19,580 nt of DNA from the NCBI GenBank assembly GCA_947456315.1, contig CANGRU010000003.1:1-19580 (forward strand). The letters are read 5' to 3'. This DNA is from Beijerinckiaceae bacterium. Its GTDB lineage: Bacteria; Pseudomonadota; Alphaproteobacteria; Rhizobiales; Beijerinckiaceae. The notes below the pieces were generated by a model. The model saw nothing but the letters and a program-made list of their open reading frames with translations, was not told the DNA's origin and searched no databases. Shown piece by piece: positions 6,840 to 14,727 of the stretch; the stretch's first letter is position 1; the number at the start of each line of letters is the position of its first letter. The position numbers were made by a program, and so were the translations under genes.

Positions 6840-8462
6840 ATGAGTTGGCGTTTGCTCTTTGCTCCCCGCTTTATCCCCTTCACGCTGGCTGTCGGCCTGT
6901 TGCTGCTTGGGCTTGGCCTGCTGGGCGCTGGGATCAACTCGCCATGGTCTGTGGCGCTTTTTCTGCTGGGAGCCGCCTTCACATTGCTCGGCCTGCATGA
7001 TCTGACGCAAACGCGCCATGCCGTTTTGCGCAATTATCCGATTTCCGCTCATTTGCGGTTTTTACTTGAGGCCATCCGGCCCGAGATGCGGCAATATTTT
7101 TTCGAAGATGAAAAGCACGGCATGCCGTTTGGTCGTGACAAGCGGTCTGTTGTGTATCAGCGCGCCAAAATGCAACTCGACAAGCGCCCCTTTGGCACAA
7201 CTTACGATGTCTATGCCGACGGGTTTGAATGGCTCAGCCATTCCCTCTCACCAAAACCATTGGCCGATCTGAATTTCCGTTTACAGATTGGCGGGCCTGA
7301 TTGCACGCATCCCTATTCTGCTTCGGTGTTCAATATTTCGGCCATGAGTTTTGGCGCGCTCAGCCCCAATGCCATTCACGCGCTCAATGAGGGCGCGCGC
7401 AAAGGCGGCTTTGCCCATGATACGGGCGAAGGTGGTTTCAGCCCCTATCACCGCGCAGGCGGCGGCGACATTATCTGGGAATTGGGATCAGGCTATTTCG
7501 GCGCGCGCCATGAAGACGGCTCGTTTTCGCCTGAGCGTTTTGCGCAGACCGCGGCCCATGATCAGATCAAAATGATTGAGCTGAAATTGTCGCAAGGCGC
7601 CAAGCCCGGTCATGGCGGTGTGCTGCCGGGTGCCAAAGTCACGCAAGAAATTGCGCAAACACGTGGCGTAACGATAGGCGAAGATTGTATCTCGCCCTCC
7701 AAACACCCGGCTTTTTCGACACCTCTTGAAATGATGCAATTCATTGGTGAGTTGCGCCGCTTGTCGGGCAGCAAGCCGGTGGGTTTCAAATTATGTGTCG
7801 GCCATGAATGGGAATTTATGGCCGTCTGTAAAGCCATGGTGGCGAGCGGCATTTATCCTGATTTCATTGTGGTCGATGGCAAAGAAGGCGGCACAGGTGC
7901 AGCACCGCTGGAATTTATGGATCATATCGGCAAGCCGTTGCGCGAAGGGCTGTCCTTTGTTCATAATGCGCTGATCGGCATTGGTGCGCGTGAACGCATC
8001 AAGATCGGGGCCAGCGGTAAAATAGCGACCGCCTTCGATATTGCCCGTGCCTTTGCTTTGGGTGCGGATTGGTGCAATTCGGCGCGTGGCTTCATGTTTG
8101 CGCTGGGCTGCATCCAGTCGCAATCGTGCCATACAGACAGATGCCCGACAGGTGTGGCCACACAAGATCGTACACGCCAACGCGCCTTGGTTGTGCCCGA
8201 CAAGGCTCAACGCGTCGCCACTTTCCATCATGCAACGCTTGAGGCCCTGGCCGAGCTCACAGCAGCAGCGGGGCTTGATCATCCATCAGGGTTCAAATCC
8301 AGCCATATTTCACGGCGCATTTCGCAAAGCCAAGTCGTCACGCTGGCAGATCTTTATCCCACATTGCGCAAGGGCGAGCTCTTGTCAGGCGCGAAAGATC
8401 CACGCTTTGCGAGGGCTTGGGATTTGGCAGATGAAGCGAGTTTTGCGCCGCGCGATCTGTGA
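6840..8462 (+). CDS. Membrane-anchored FMN-binding glutamate synthase-like protein
   Basis: The 540-residue protein starts with two hydrophobic helices (about 12-31 and 35-52). It continues as the FMN/[3Fe-4S] barrel of the glutamate synthase large subunit: FNISAMSFGALS (164-175), DTGEGGFSPYH (194-204), KPGHGGVLPG (255-264), VVDGKEGGTGAAP (344-356) and IKIGASGKIATAFDIARAFALGADWCN. The cluster cysteines 424, 430 and 435 keep the CX5CX4C spacing of glutamate synthase. The N-terminal glutamine amidotransferase domain and the C-terminal beta-helix are absent, so it cannot be a normal GOGAT. Stand-alone proteins of this kind occur widely with unproven activity. The ATG at 6840 has AGGAGA nine bases upstream. 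Its stop codon directly abuts the stop of the convergent receptor gene. Confidence 0.9.
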   Translation: MSWRLLFAPRFIPFTLAVGLLLLGLGLLGAGINSPWSVALFLLGAAFTLLGLHDLTQTRHAVLRNYPISAHLRFLLEAIRPEMRQYFFEDEKHGMPFGRDKRSVVYQRAKMQLDKRPFGTTYDVYADGFEWLSHSLSPKPLADLNFRLQIGGPDCTHPYSASVFNISAMSFGALSPNAIHALNEGARKGGFAHDTGEGGFSPYHRAGGGDIIWELGSGYFGARHEDGSFSPERFAQTAAHDQIKMIELKLSQGAKPGHGGVLPGAKVTQEIAQTRGVTIGEDCISPSKHPAFSTPLEMMQFIGELRRLSGSKPVGFKLCVGHEWEFMAVCKAMVASGIYPDFIVVDGKEGGTGAAPLEFMDHIGKPLREGLSFVHNALIGIGARERIKIGASGKIATAFDIARAFALGADWCNSARGFMFALGCIQSQSCHTDRCPTGVATQDRTRQRALVVPDKAQRVATFHHATLEALAELTAAAGLDHPSGFKSSHISRRISQSQVVTLADLYPTLRKGELLSGAKDPRFARAWDLADEASFAPRDL

Positions 8463-9488
8463 TCAGCGCGGTTCGCTCATGCGTCGCACCTTGCTGACAA
8501 TCTCGGGGCTCGTGGCATAAGCACGCGCAACAACGGCGGCAATGTCCTCGCCAGTGACAAGCTGTACTTCCATATTTCGCTTGTCGGCCTCGGCTTTGAA
8601 GTCACTATCAACCATCATGGTCGCAAAAGCTTGACGCAGAGCTGACAGGCGATCGGCGGGTACATCGGGCGGCGTGATGAAGGGGCGGCCTGCCAATTGC
8701 GGGGCGAGCAAAAGTTCAGCCGCTGCGCGATCTGCGTCATTGTTGAGAAAGTCGAAGATCAGCGGAACATCGGGTAGCTCCGGATGTTTCTTCAAAGCCA
8801 GTTGAACAAGAAAATTGACTTTCTTTTGAGCAATCCAGTCTGGCTTGGTTGTTTTGAAAGTCGACCAGAACAAGGCTGGATAGCCTTCGATCTCGCCACG
8901 CTCCAATGCCAGCATAGATTGCCCCGCGCCCGCATAGCCGGTGATGAGACGAATTTTTGCCCCCGTCAGATCGCTGAGCGCATAGGCATAATTGGCGCTG
9001 ATGGAGCCAATGACGCCAGCCATTATGGTCTCACGCTTTTGCAAATCGGTCAGCGTTTTGGTGGGCGAACTATGCCAGGTGAAGGCCAAAGCGACTTCGC
9101 TATTGGCCGAGCCAATATAGCCCAGTTTGGTTGCATCAAATTGTTCGCCGCCGGGGGCAACAAGCGGCTGGAAGGCAACGGTGTTTTGCACCTGCCCGAT
9201 GACGCTGCCATCCTTGGGCGCAATCTTGGCTAAAAAATTGGTGGCAACAATTCCACCCGCGCCGATCATTTGTTTGACGACGATGTTGGGACGGCCAGGA
9301 ATCTGTTTGCCCAGATGCGCGGCAACAAGACGCGCATAGGCATCATAACCGCTGCCAGCTTCCGAGCCGACCATCATGTCGATGATTTTGCCCTTATAGA
9401 AGGCCTCCGGAGTCTGCGCAGTCGCCAGTTGGCTGCAGAGAGCAAGACAAGACAAAGACAAGGCCAGACGAGCGACAGACATGCGCAT
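8463..9488 (-). CDS. Bug/TctC-type tripartite tricarboxylate transporter receptor
   Basis: The 341-residue protein starts with a Sec signal peptide (cleavage about 25, ATA-QTP). It then follows the TctC/Bug fold: FYKGKIIDMMVGSEAGSGYD (30-49), the RPNIVVKQMIGAGGIVATNFLA block (66-87) and the C-terminal helices around PPDVPADRLSALRQAFATMM. Bug proteins bind small organic acids or amides in the periplasm and deliver them to TctAB, or act as sensors when orphaned. No TctA or TctB gene is visible here. The ATG at 9488 has GGGAGGAGG seven bases upstream; a second ATG two codons in is possible. It is divergent from another receptor of the same family across 149 bases. The ligand is unknown. Confidence 0.9.
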   Translation of the reverse strand: MRMSVARLALSLSCLALCSQLATAQTPEAFYKGKIIDMMVGSEAGSGYDAYARLVAAHLGKQIPGRPNIVVKQMIGAGGIVATNFLAKIAPKDGSVIGQVQNTVAFQPLVAPGGEQFDATKLGYIGSANSEVALAFTWHSSPTKTLTDLQKRETIMAGVIGSISANYAYALSDLTGAKIRLITGYAGAGQSMLALERGEIEGYPALFWSTFKTTKPDWIAQKKVNFLVQLALKKHPELPDVPLIFDFLNNDADRAAAELLLAPQLAGRPFITPPDVPADRLSALRQAFATMMVDSDFKAEADKRNMEVQLVTGEDIAAVVARAYATSPEIVSKVRRMSEPR

Positions 9489-9553
9489 GATTTCGCCTCC
9501 TCCCTGTGACTCATGAGAGTCTTGTGCCTGTTGCGGCACTTGTCTCGAAGACT

Positions 9554-9565
9554 AAAACCGGTTTT
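9554..9565. promoter_or_regulatory. 12-bp palindrome centred between divergent receptor genes
   Basis: AAAACCGGTTTT is a perfect palindrome within a few bases of the midpoint of the 149-base gap between the two Bug/TctC genes. A GTGCC-N6-GGCAC repeat and a GACTC-ATGA-GAGTC repeat lie just to its left. It is a good candidate for a shared operator controlling both directions; no regulator gene adjoins it. Confidence 0.45.
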
Positions 9566-9637
9566 GCAAACGCGCAACCTGTCGCTATCATCGCCCTTGA
9601 GCAGGGCGCATGAGACGCCCGCCAAGGGAGGATAGCT

Positions 9638-10690
9638 ATGTTCTCACGACGCGAGGCCTTGGCCTCACTTGCCGGCGCCCCCATGGTGGGCGCAACATTT
9701 GGAATGGCTGATGCCGCAGCGCAGGCAGCGCAATTCTATGCGGGCAAAACACTCAACATCATCGTCGGCTCGTCAACGGGCGGTTATTACGACACGGCCG
9801 GTCGAACCATTGCCCGCCATCTCTCGCGGTTTATTCCGGGTCAACCGAGCATTGTCGTGCAAAACCAACCCGGCGCTGGTGGTCTCGCCATTGCCAACAA
9901 GCTGGCGCATACACTCGATCGCGATGGTCTCTCCATTGTTGTGATGAGCCGAGCATTACCGCAGTTGGCCTTTCTGAATGATCCCAATGCCAATTTCGAT
10001 CCGCTGAAACTGACCTGGCTGGGCTCGCTCTCGTCCTACAAGGATGATGCCTATCTGATGGTCGTGAATGAAAAGTTCCCGGCCCATAATATGGCGGACC
10101 TCGCCAAACTGCCCAAGCCCGCCATTCTGGGTGGCACGCGGGGCGGCTCCACCAACATCACCTTTGCGCTCATCGGCAAAGATATGGTGGGCATGAATGT
10201 CGATGTTGTGCGCGGCTTTCCGGGCGCCAATGAAATCTGGCTTGCCATGGAACGTGGCGAAGTTGACGGGCAGATTGTCGACATCAGCGCCATCATGGTC
10301 GGGCGCCCGCAGCTTTGGGCAGAGAAGAAGCTGAAACCGCTCATCGCTTTTGGTCGCACTGAACGGCTGCCTGATTATCCGCAAGTGCCCATTGCCCGCG
10401 AATTGGTGAAGCAAGGCGAGGATTTCGCTTTGCTGGATTTTGCAGAAATGCCTTTCTTCATGGCGCTTCCGGTGGTTGCCCCACCCGAAATCCCGGCTGA
10501 TCGCGCTGCCATTCTGCGCAAGGCTTTCATGGATATGGCGATGGACGCCACGTTCCGCGCTGAAATGCTGAAAGCTGGCATCATGACCAGTCCGGTGGAT
10601 GGTGCTTATGTCCACGCGCTTCTGGAACGCGCGTCCAAGACACCTGAATCCATTCGCCAGCGTTTTGCCAAACTGCTTGCTGACAAGTGA
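9638..10690 (+). CDS. Bug/TctC-type periplasmic receptor, Tat-like signal
   Basis: The 350-residue protein begins MFSRREALASLAG, a twin-arginine-like motif (SRREAL) before a weakly hydrophobic stretch, with cleavage likely near AAAQA (about 28-31). The mature part shows the TctC/Bug pattern: FYAGKTLNIIVGSSTGGYYD (33-52), IVVQNQPGAGGLAIANKLA (76-94), IVDISAI and the C-terminal PPEIPADRAAILRKAFMDMA. It is clearly diverged from the receptor on the other side of the intergenic region, so the pair is probably not a recent duplication. The ATG at 9638 has GGGAGGA six bases upstream. The crotonase-like gene begins eight bases after its stop, so both are one operon and the ligand may be an acid that is activated to a CoA ester. 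No permease gene is adjacent. Confidence 0.9.
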   Translation: MFSRREALASLAGAPMVGATFGMADAAAQAAQFYAGKTLNIIVGSSTGGYYDTAGRTIARHLSRFIPGQPSIVVQNQPGAGGLAIANKLAHTLDRDGLSIVVMSRALPQLAFLNDPNANFDPLKLTWLGSLSSYKDDAYLMVVNEKFPAHNMADLAKLPKPAILGGTRGGSTNITFALIGKDMVGMNVDVVRGFPGANEIWLAMERGEVDGQIVDISAIMVGRPQLWAEKKLKPLIAFGRTERLPDYPQVPIARELVKQGEDFALLDFAEMPFFMALPVVAPPEIPADRAAILRKAFMDMAMDATFRAEMLKAGIMTSPVDGAYVHALLERASKTPESIRQRFAKLLADK

Positions 10691-10698
10691 GGACTGAT

Positions 10699-11535
10699 AT
10701 GTCTGATTATGTGTTGCTCGATATTGTCCGCAATGGTCAGGTCGCGACCATTGAATTGAAGCGGCTGGAAAAGCACATCCGCGATTTGATGCGCACCGAA
10801 AAGCGCGGCGGCGCCCAGCGTGCATCCGAAGTCGCGCGCGCTTTGCAGGAATTGCGCGATGATGACGAGATTCGTGTGATTGTGATCACCGGCAAGGCCG
10901 ATGTTTTCACCATCCCGCCATCTTCTTATGGACACCACGGCAATCCCGGCAATGATTGGGATATTATGAGCGGCGTCACCAAGGCTGTGGAGGCCATGTG
11001 CACCATTGAAAAGCCGGTGATTGCCAAAGTGAACGGCCATGCTGTCGGCTTTGGTGCAAACCTTGTTCTGGCGTGCGATTTCATCATTGCGCGTGAAGAT
11101 GCGATCATTGCCGATCATCATATGAGCGCGGGCGAATTGATGATTGATGGTCAGGTGGTGGGCTCAGCCGATCATTGCATGGTGACGGGTGATGGCGGAA
11201 CGGTTTTCGCTCCGCTCAAAATGCCGCTCGCCATGGCCAAGGAATATCTGATGCTGGCGCGACCCTTTACCGCCAAGGAATTAGCGACCATGGGTGTGGT
11301 TAATTATGCCGTGCCCTTTGCCGAGCTTGATGCCAAGACGGATGAGATTGCGCAGCGCCTTCTGAAGCGCAATGCCTATGCGCTGGCCATGACCAAGCGT
11401 GTCCTGAACAAACAGGCGATGGCGCAATTCAACCAATCGCATGATGCGTCATTGGCCTATGAGTTCCTGAATTTCTATATGCAGACACCGCAAGCCAAGG
11501 AATTGGGCAAGGGGCGTGGCGAGACCAAGCTCTGA
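10699..11535 (+). CDS. Atypical enoyl-CoA hydratase/isomerase (crotonase) family protein
   Basis: The 278-residue protein has the crotonase core: IRVIVITGKADVF (58-70), KPVIAKVNGHAVGFGANLVLACD (105-127), GDGGT (164-168), MAKEYLMLARPFTAKELATMGVVN (179-202) and a C-terminal helical domain. Members bind acyl-CoA and stabilise an enolate through two backbone NH groups. Here the usual SAGAD-type loop is replaced by FTIPPSSYGHHG. The position of crotonase Glu144 aligns with Asn121 in GFGAN. About 20 extra residues seem to lie between IIAD and VTGDGG. Hydratase chemistry is therefore doubtful, and other acyl-CoA reactions or a lost activity are possible. The ATG at 10699 has GAGG six bases upstream, overlapping the end of the receptor gene. 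Its stop abuts the stop of the convergent MFS gene. Confidence 0.85.
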   Translation: MSDYVLLDIVRNGQVATIELKRLEKHIRDLMRTEKRGGAQRASEVARALQELRDDDEIRVIVITGKADVFTIPPSSYGHHGNPGNDWDIMSGVTKAVEAMCTIEKPVIAKVNGHAVGFGANLVLACDFIIAREDAIIADHHMSAGELMIDGQVVGSADHCMVTGDGGTVFAPLKMPLAMAKEYLMLARPFTAKELATMGVVNYAVPFAELDAKTDEIAQRLLKRNAYALAMTKRVLNKQAMAQFNQSHDASLAYEFLNFYMQTPQAKELGKGRGETKL

Positions 11536-12729
11536 TCAGCTGCGCGGTGTGGCGCGGTTGACCAGCATGGTCGTGATCGCCAGCGTCGAAAAACCAGCGG
11601 ATGCCCAGAACACCAGTTCGGGGCGTCCGAAGTCCATCAGCCAGCCATAGATCGACGGGCCAATAATCTGACCGCCGCTATAGCCTGTGGTGACAAAGCC
11701 AAACAATGTGCCGACGCTGACACCATCGCTGGCGGCATGGCGCACCGACACATCACGCGAGGCATTGACGAGACCGCGCATCGCGCCGGCCATGCCGAGC
11801 ATGACAATGACAATCCAGAACGGCAAGCCACCCGCGCCCGCCACCAGCACGCACACGCCTGATAGCGCAAAGCAAAGTGCGAGAATGAGTTCGTGATTTT
11901 CGATTTTGTCAGCGAGCCAGCCACCGGGCAGGACAGCTGCCATTTGCAGGCCTTGATAGGCCGTCAGCGCAACGGCTGTGACGGTGACAGGCAGACCATA
12001 AATCTCTTTGAAAGCGACCACCGAGAAATGCACCATGCCGGAATTGGCGGCTGATGAGAGGACATAAAAAGCAAACAGCATGAGAATTTTGGGCGAGCCG
12101 AGCAGTTGGCCCCACGAATCCTTCTGCTTGGCTTTTGTTTTGCCAACGCCTGAGAGAAGTGTGGTGAGAAAGAACAGCGCCACACCCAGAACCATGCCGA
12201 CCAGACCAATCGCCATGACAGCCACGCGCCAATTTGTGACGGCTGCCAGTGTCACCATGATGGGCGGAGCTGCCAGAAAGCCAAGATTGCCAGCCAGCGA
12301 ATGTGACGAGAGCGCGCGGCCAAGTCGGCCTATCGAAATCCGTGCATTGAGAATCGAATAATCAGCCGGGTGGAACACGCTGGACCCCGCACCCGCCAGA
12401 AGCATCAGGGCAACAATCTGCCAGTAATCAGTCGCAAGGCCCGTGAGTGCAATAGCCAGCGCATTGAGAAAGAGACCTGCCGCCAACACACGTTGTCCGC
12501 CGATGCGATTGACCAGAAAGCCAACCGGCGTTTGCAAGAGGCCCGTGGTGACAGCATAGGCGGTGATGGACAGGCCAAGTTCGACATAGCCGACATTGAA
12601 GTCGGTCCGCAGCTGCGGAAACATGGGCGGCAGCGCCAGCATGTAGAGATGGCTCAGCAAATGCGCAAAGCTGACCAGACCGATGATCTGGACTTCCTGT
12701 TTGGTGTCGGACGCTTGCGCCATGCTCAT
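11536..12729 (-). CDS. MFS transporter, fosmidomycin-resistance-like
   Basis: The 397-residue protein has about twelve hydrophobic segments. The N-terminal HLLSHLYMLALPPMFPQL, GLLQTPVGFLVNRIGG (loop 2-3 signature region) and the second-half VLPGGWLADKIENHE (repeat signature) place it in the Major Facilitator Superfamily, nearest to the Fsr-like drug/metabolite exporters. The ATG at 12729 was chosen because GAGG lies nine bases upstream. A TTG at 12744 would extend it by five residues, and an ATG at 12723 is also possible. A 27-codon frame ends one base before this start. The substrate is unknown; the nearby receptors and crotonase hint at an organic acid, but that is only positional inference. 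Confidence 0.87.
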   Translation of the reverse strand: MSMAQASDTKQEVQIIGLVSFAHLLSHLYMLALPPMFPQLRTDFNVGYVELGLSITAYAVTTGLLQTPVGFLVNRIGGQRVLAAGLFLNALAIALTGLATDYWQIVALMLLAGAGSSVFHPADYSILNARISIGRLGRALSSHSLAGNLGFLAAPPIMVTLAAVTNWRVAVMAIGLVGMVLGVALFFLTTLLSGVGKTKAKQKDSWGQLLGSPKILMLFAFYVLSSAANSGMVHFSVVAFKEIYGLPVTVTAVALTAYQGLQMAAVLPGGWLADKIENHELILALCFALSGVCVLVAGAGGLPFWIVIVMLGMAGAMRGLVNASRDVSVRHAASDGVSVGTLFGFVTTGYSGGQIIGPSIYGWLMDFGRPELVFWASAGFSTLAITTMLVNRATPRS

Positions 12730-12730
12730 A

Positions 12731-12814
12731 TCAACGGGCCTCAAAAAGTTCGATCATGGTCTTGCCGCCCTGCATGGGCAGGTCGGCAAAGTATCCCGGA
12801 GATGTCTGGAGCAT
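12731..12814 (-). CDS. Possible 27-codon upstream ORF
   Basis: An ATG at 12814 opens a frame of 27 codons with the sequence MLQTSPGYFADLPM followed by QGGKTMIELFEAR. Its TGA (12733-12731) is separated by one base from the MFS start ATG. An in-frame stop two codons upstream of the ATG defines its start, and GAGAG about ten bases before is a weak ribosome binding site. The residue mix looks protein-like, so it may be a leader peptide coupled to MFS translation, the relic of a longer gene, or chance. Confidence 0.25.
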   Translation of the reverse strand: MLQTSPGYFADLPMQGGKTMIELFEAR

Positions 12815-12876
12815 GTTGCATCAGCTCTCGATTTGGCGCTTCAGCCAAAATCTAGCGGGATGCCGGGCCCTTGTCA

Positions 12877-14586
12877 TCAGGCATGCATGAGAGCGGCCTT
12901 GGCCGGATCATAATAGGCAATGGTCTCAAAGCCGGTTGCGGCCACAGTGGCAATTGTTTTGCCGCCGACCTTGCGCGTATAAGTCGATCCGCTCAGCGTC
13001 CATTCCTTGGCTGTGCCAGCCAGATAGAGCGTGTCATTGCCCGCCCCGCCATCAAGCGTCATCGTGCCGCTGGCAGCAGAATAAACCTGATCAGCGCCTG
13101 AACCGCCTTTGACCGTGGCAATTTTGCTCCCATAGGCAAGGCTCACATTGTTTTTGGTGCTGCCGATGGAGCTGAATGCACCTTCACGCAAATCGACCAG
13201 ATTGTTCTTGGTCATGGTGGAGAGATCCACGGTGGCGCCCTGCGGTGTCCAGAGCGATTCCAGTCCCGCCCAGCCATCTGTGAACGTAGTGGTCTGATAT
13301 TTGGCCAGAGCCTGCGCATTGCTCGGCGTGCGATTGGCACCATACAGATATTGCAGGGCCGCCATATCATAAGCCATGAGCGTTTGCGGATTGGCCGAAA
13401 TACCCGACGCACCGTAATAAGACATGACCGTATTGCGGCGATTGTCATCGGCTTGCGCCAGATAGGGCCCGGGTGTTCCGCCACCACCTGCATTGTAATT
13501 GCCGGGATGTTTCAGCCCGAGCGTATGGCCGATCTCATGCACGAGCGTGAGCAGGCCATAGGACCCATTGGAGAAATTGCTATTGGTCGACTGATCATTG
13601 GCGAGCATGAGATATTGCGCATGCGAGCCGCTGCGGTTGGGCATATAGGCGTAGCCCGCGCTCGTGCCACCCTGGTTGTTGGTGCCAAAGACTATATCTG
13701 CCTGCGCGGGGTCGGTGACCAGTTCAAAGCTCTGGTTGATGATGCTGGAATAATAAGCAAAGACGTCTTGAACAGCCTGTTTCTGTGTGGCGCTCATCAC
13801 AGCCGCACCTGTGGCATCAGAGCCCGACAATTTCGATAGAAAGCTTGAATCCATAAAGGCGAATTTGATTGATCGCCCGACAACATTTTGAAGCTCGGTC
13901 ACGCCGGTCTTGATCACATTGGTGGTCTTGGTTGCCACGCTGCCGGTTGCGTGTTGCCAGACATTCGTGCCTCCCATCAGCAGCGCATCAATGTTTTTGT
14001 CGCCACTTGTGGTGGGTAATTTGGAAAGCGCTTGGCCCACACCGATCTGATAGCTTCCATAAAGATTGGTAGTGGTGCCTGTTTTGCCAATGGGCTGTCC
14101 GGTCAGGCGAATGGTGTAAATGCCTGCCGTCGCTGGGGTGATCGTAAGAGTGTTTTGTGTTTTGCCCGCCCCCGCCAAAGCGGATGTCACCACTTTGTTG
14201 CTGGCATCAAGCAATTCGATCTTCATCTGTCCGCGTGAATCCGACAGGCCGAAGGCTGTTGAAATCGTGTAAGTGGCACCCGCTTTCAGCGCGACTGTCT
14301 GGCTCGCAGAATTGGGCCCGCTGGTGCCAACCGTGACGGTTTTGCTGCCATAGGTTTCATATGTCCCACCCGAGGCGGCCAGTTCGATGCTGGCCACAGC
14401 ACTGCCTGCAGCTTGCACCTGCGCCGCAGCCACACGCGCAGCCGCATCGCTCATCGCCTGTGACAGCCGTAGCGGCTGCATGACGACAGGTTTTGCGTTG
14501 GTCAGCGTGGCGCTTGGCAAAGCCGATGGCGTTTTCAGCAGGGCCAGACTTTGTGTGGCAGATGTGAGTGCAGCAAGATTGGGCAT
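12877..14586 (-). CDS. Serralysin-like M10 metalloprotease with RTX repeat
   Basis: The 569-residue protein has no Sec signal. An Ala-rich N-terminus leads to a PPC-like beta-sandwich (about 73-183, ending GIYTIRLTG and SYQIGVG). The catalytic domain has the zinc motif HEIGHTLGLKH (350-360), Met-turn NTVMSYYG (385-392) and YDMAALQYLYGAN (406-418), as in serralysins. The C-terminus has a single canonical calcium-binding repeat GGAGNDTLYL (513-522) and a degenerate GGSGADQVYS (494-503). This predicts calcium-dependent export by a type I secretion system and extracellular proteolysis. No ABC exporter, adaptor or Inh-type inhibitor gene is nearby. The ATG at 14586 has AAGGA seven bases upstream; an upstream ATG at 14652 lacks one. 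The order PPC-like then protease is unusual for the family. Confidence 0.88.
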   Translation of the reverse strand: MPNLAALTSATQSLALLKTPSALPSATLTNAKPVVMQPLRLSQAMSDAAARVAAAQVQAAGSAVASIELAASGGTYETYGSKTVTVGTSGPNSASQTVALKAGATYTISTAFGLSDSRGQMKIELLDASNKVVTSALAGAGKTQNTLTITPATAGIYTIRLTGQPIGKTGTTTNLYGSYQIGVGQALSKLPTTSGDKNIDALLMGGTNVWQHATGSVATKTTNVIKTGVTELQNVVGRSIKFAFMDSSFLSKLSGSDATGAAVMSATQKQAVQDVFAYYSSIINQSFELVTDPAQADIVFGTNNQGGTSAGYAYMPNRSGSHAQYLMLANDQSTNSNFSNGSYGLLTLVHEIGHTLGLKHPGNYNAGGGGTPGPYLAQADDNRRNTVMSYYGASGISANPQTLMAYDMAALQYLYGANRTPSNAQALAKYQTTTFTDGWAGLESLWTPQGATVDLSTMTKNNLVDLREGAFSSIGSTKNNVSLAYGSKIATVKGGSGADQVYSAASGTMTLDGGAGNDTLYLAGTAKEWTLSGSTYTRKVGGKTIATVAATGFETIAYYDPAKAALMHA

Positions 14587-14727
14587 GGCTCGATCCTTGG
14601 AAAGATAGCTCCAAGGTGGCGCAGTGCTGCTCGTGAAAGTGTTAATGCGCATTCATCTGTGCGCGTTTCTTTGCGCTGATGCTGACTGAAATCTTGCTGC
14701 AATTGTTCAATTTTTGCTGACGTTGCG

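Noticed and set aside
9956..10825. Long minus-strand frame of 289 codons opposite the second receptor
   Set aside because: It is antisense to the receptor and crotonase genes, which both have strong family matches. The product has no recognisable pattern.
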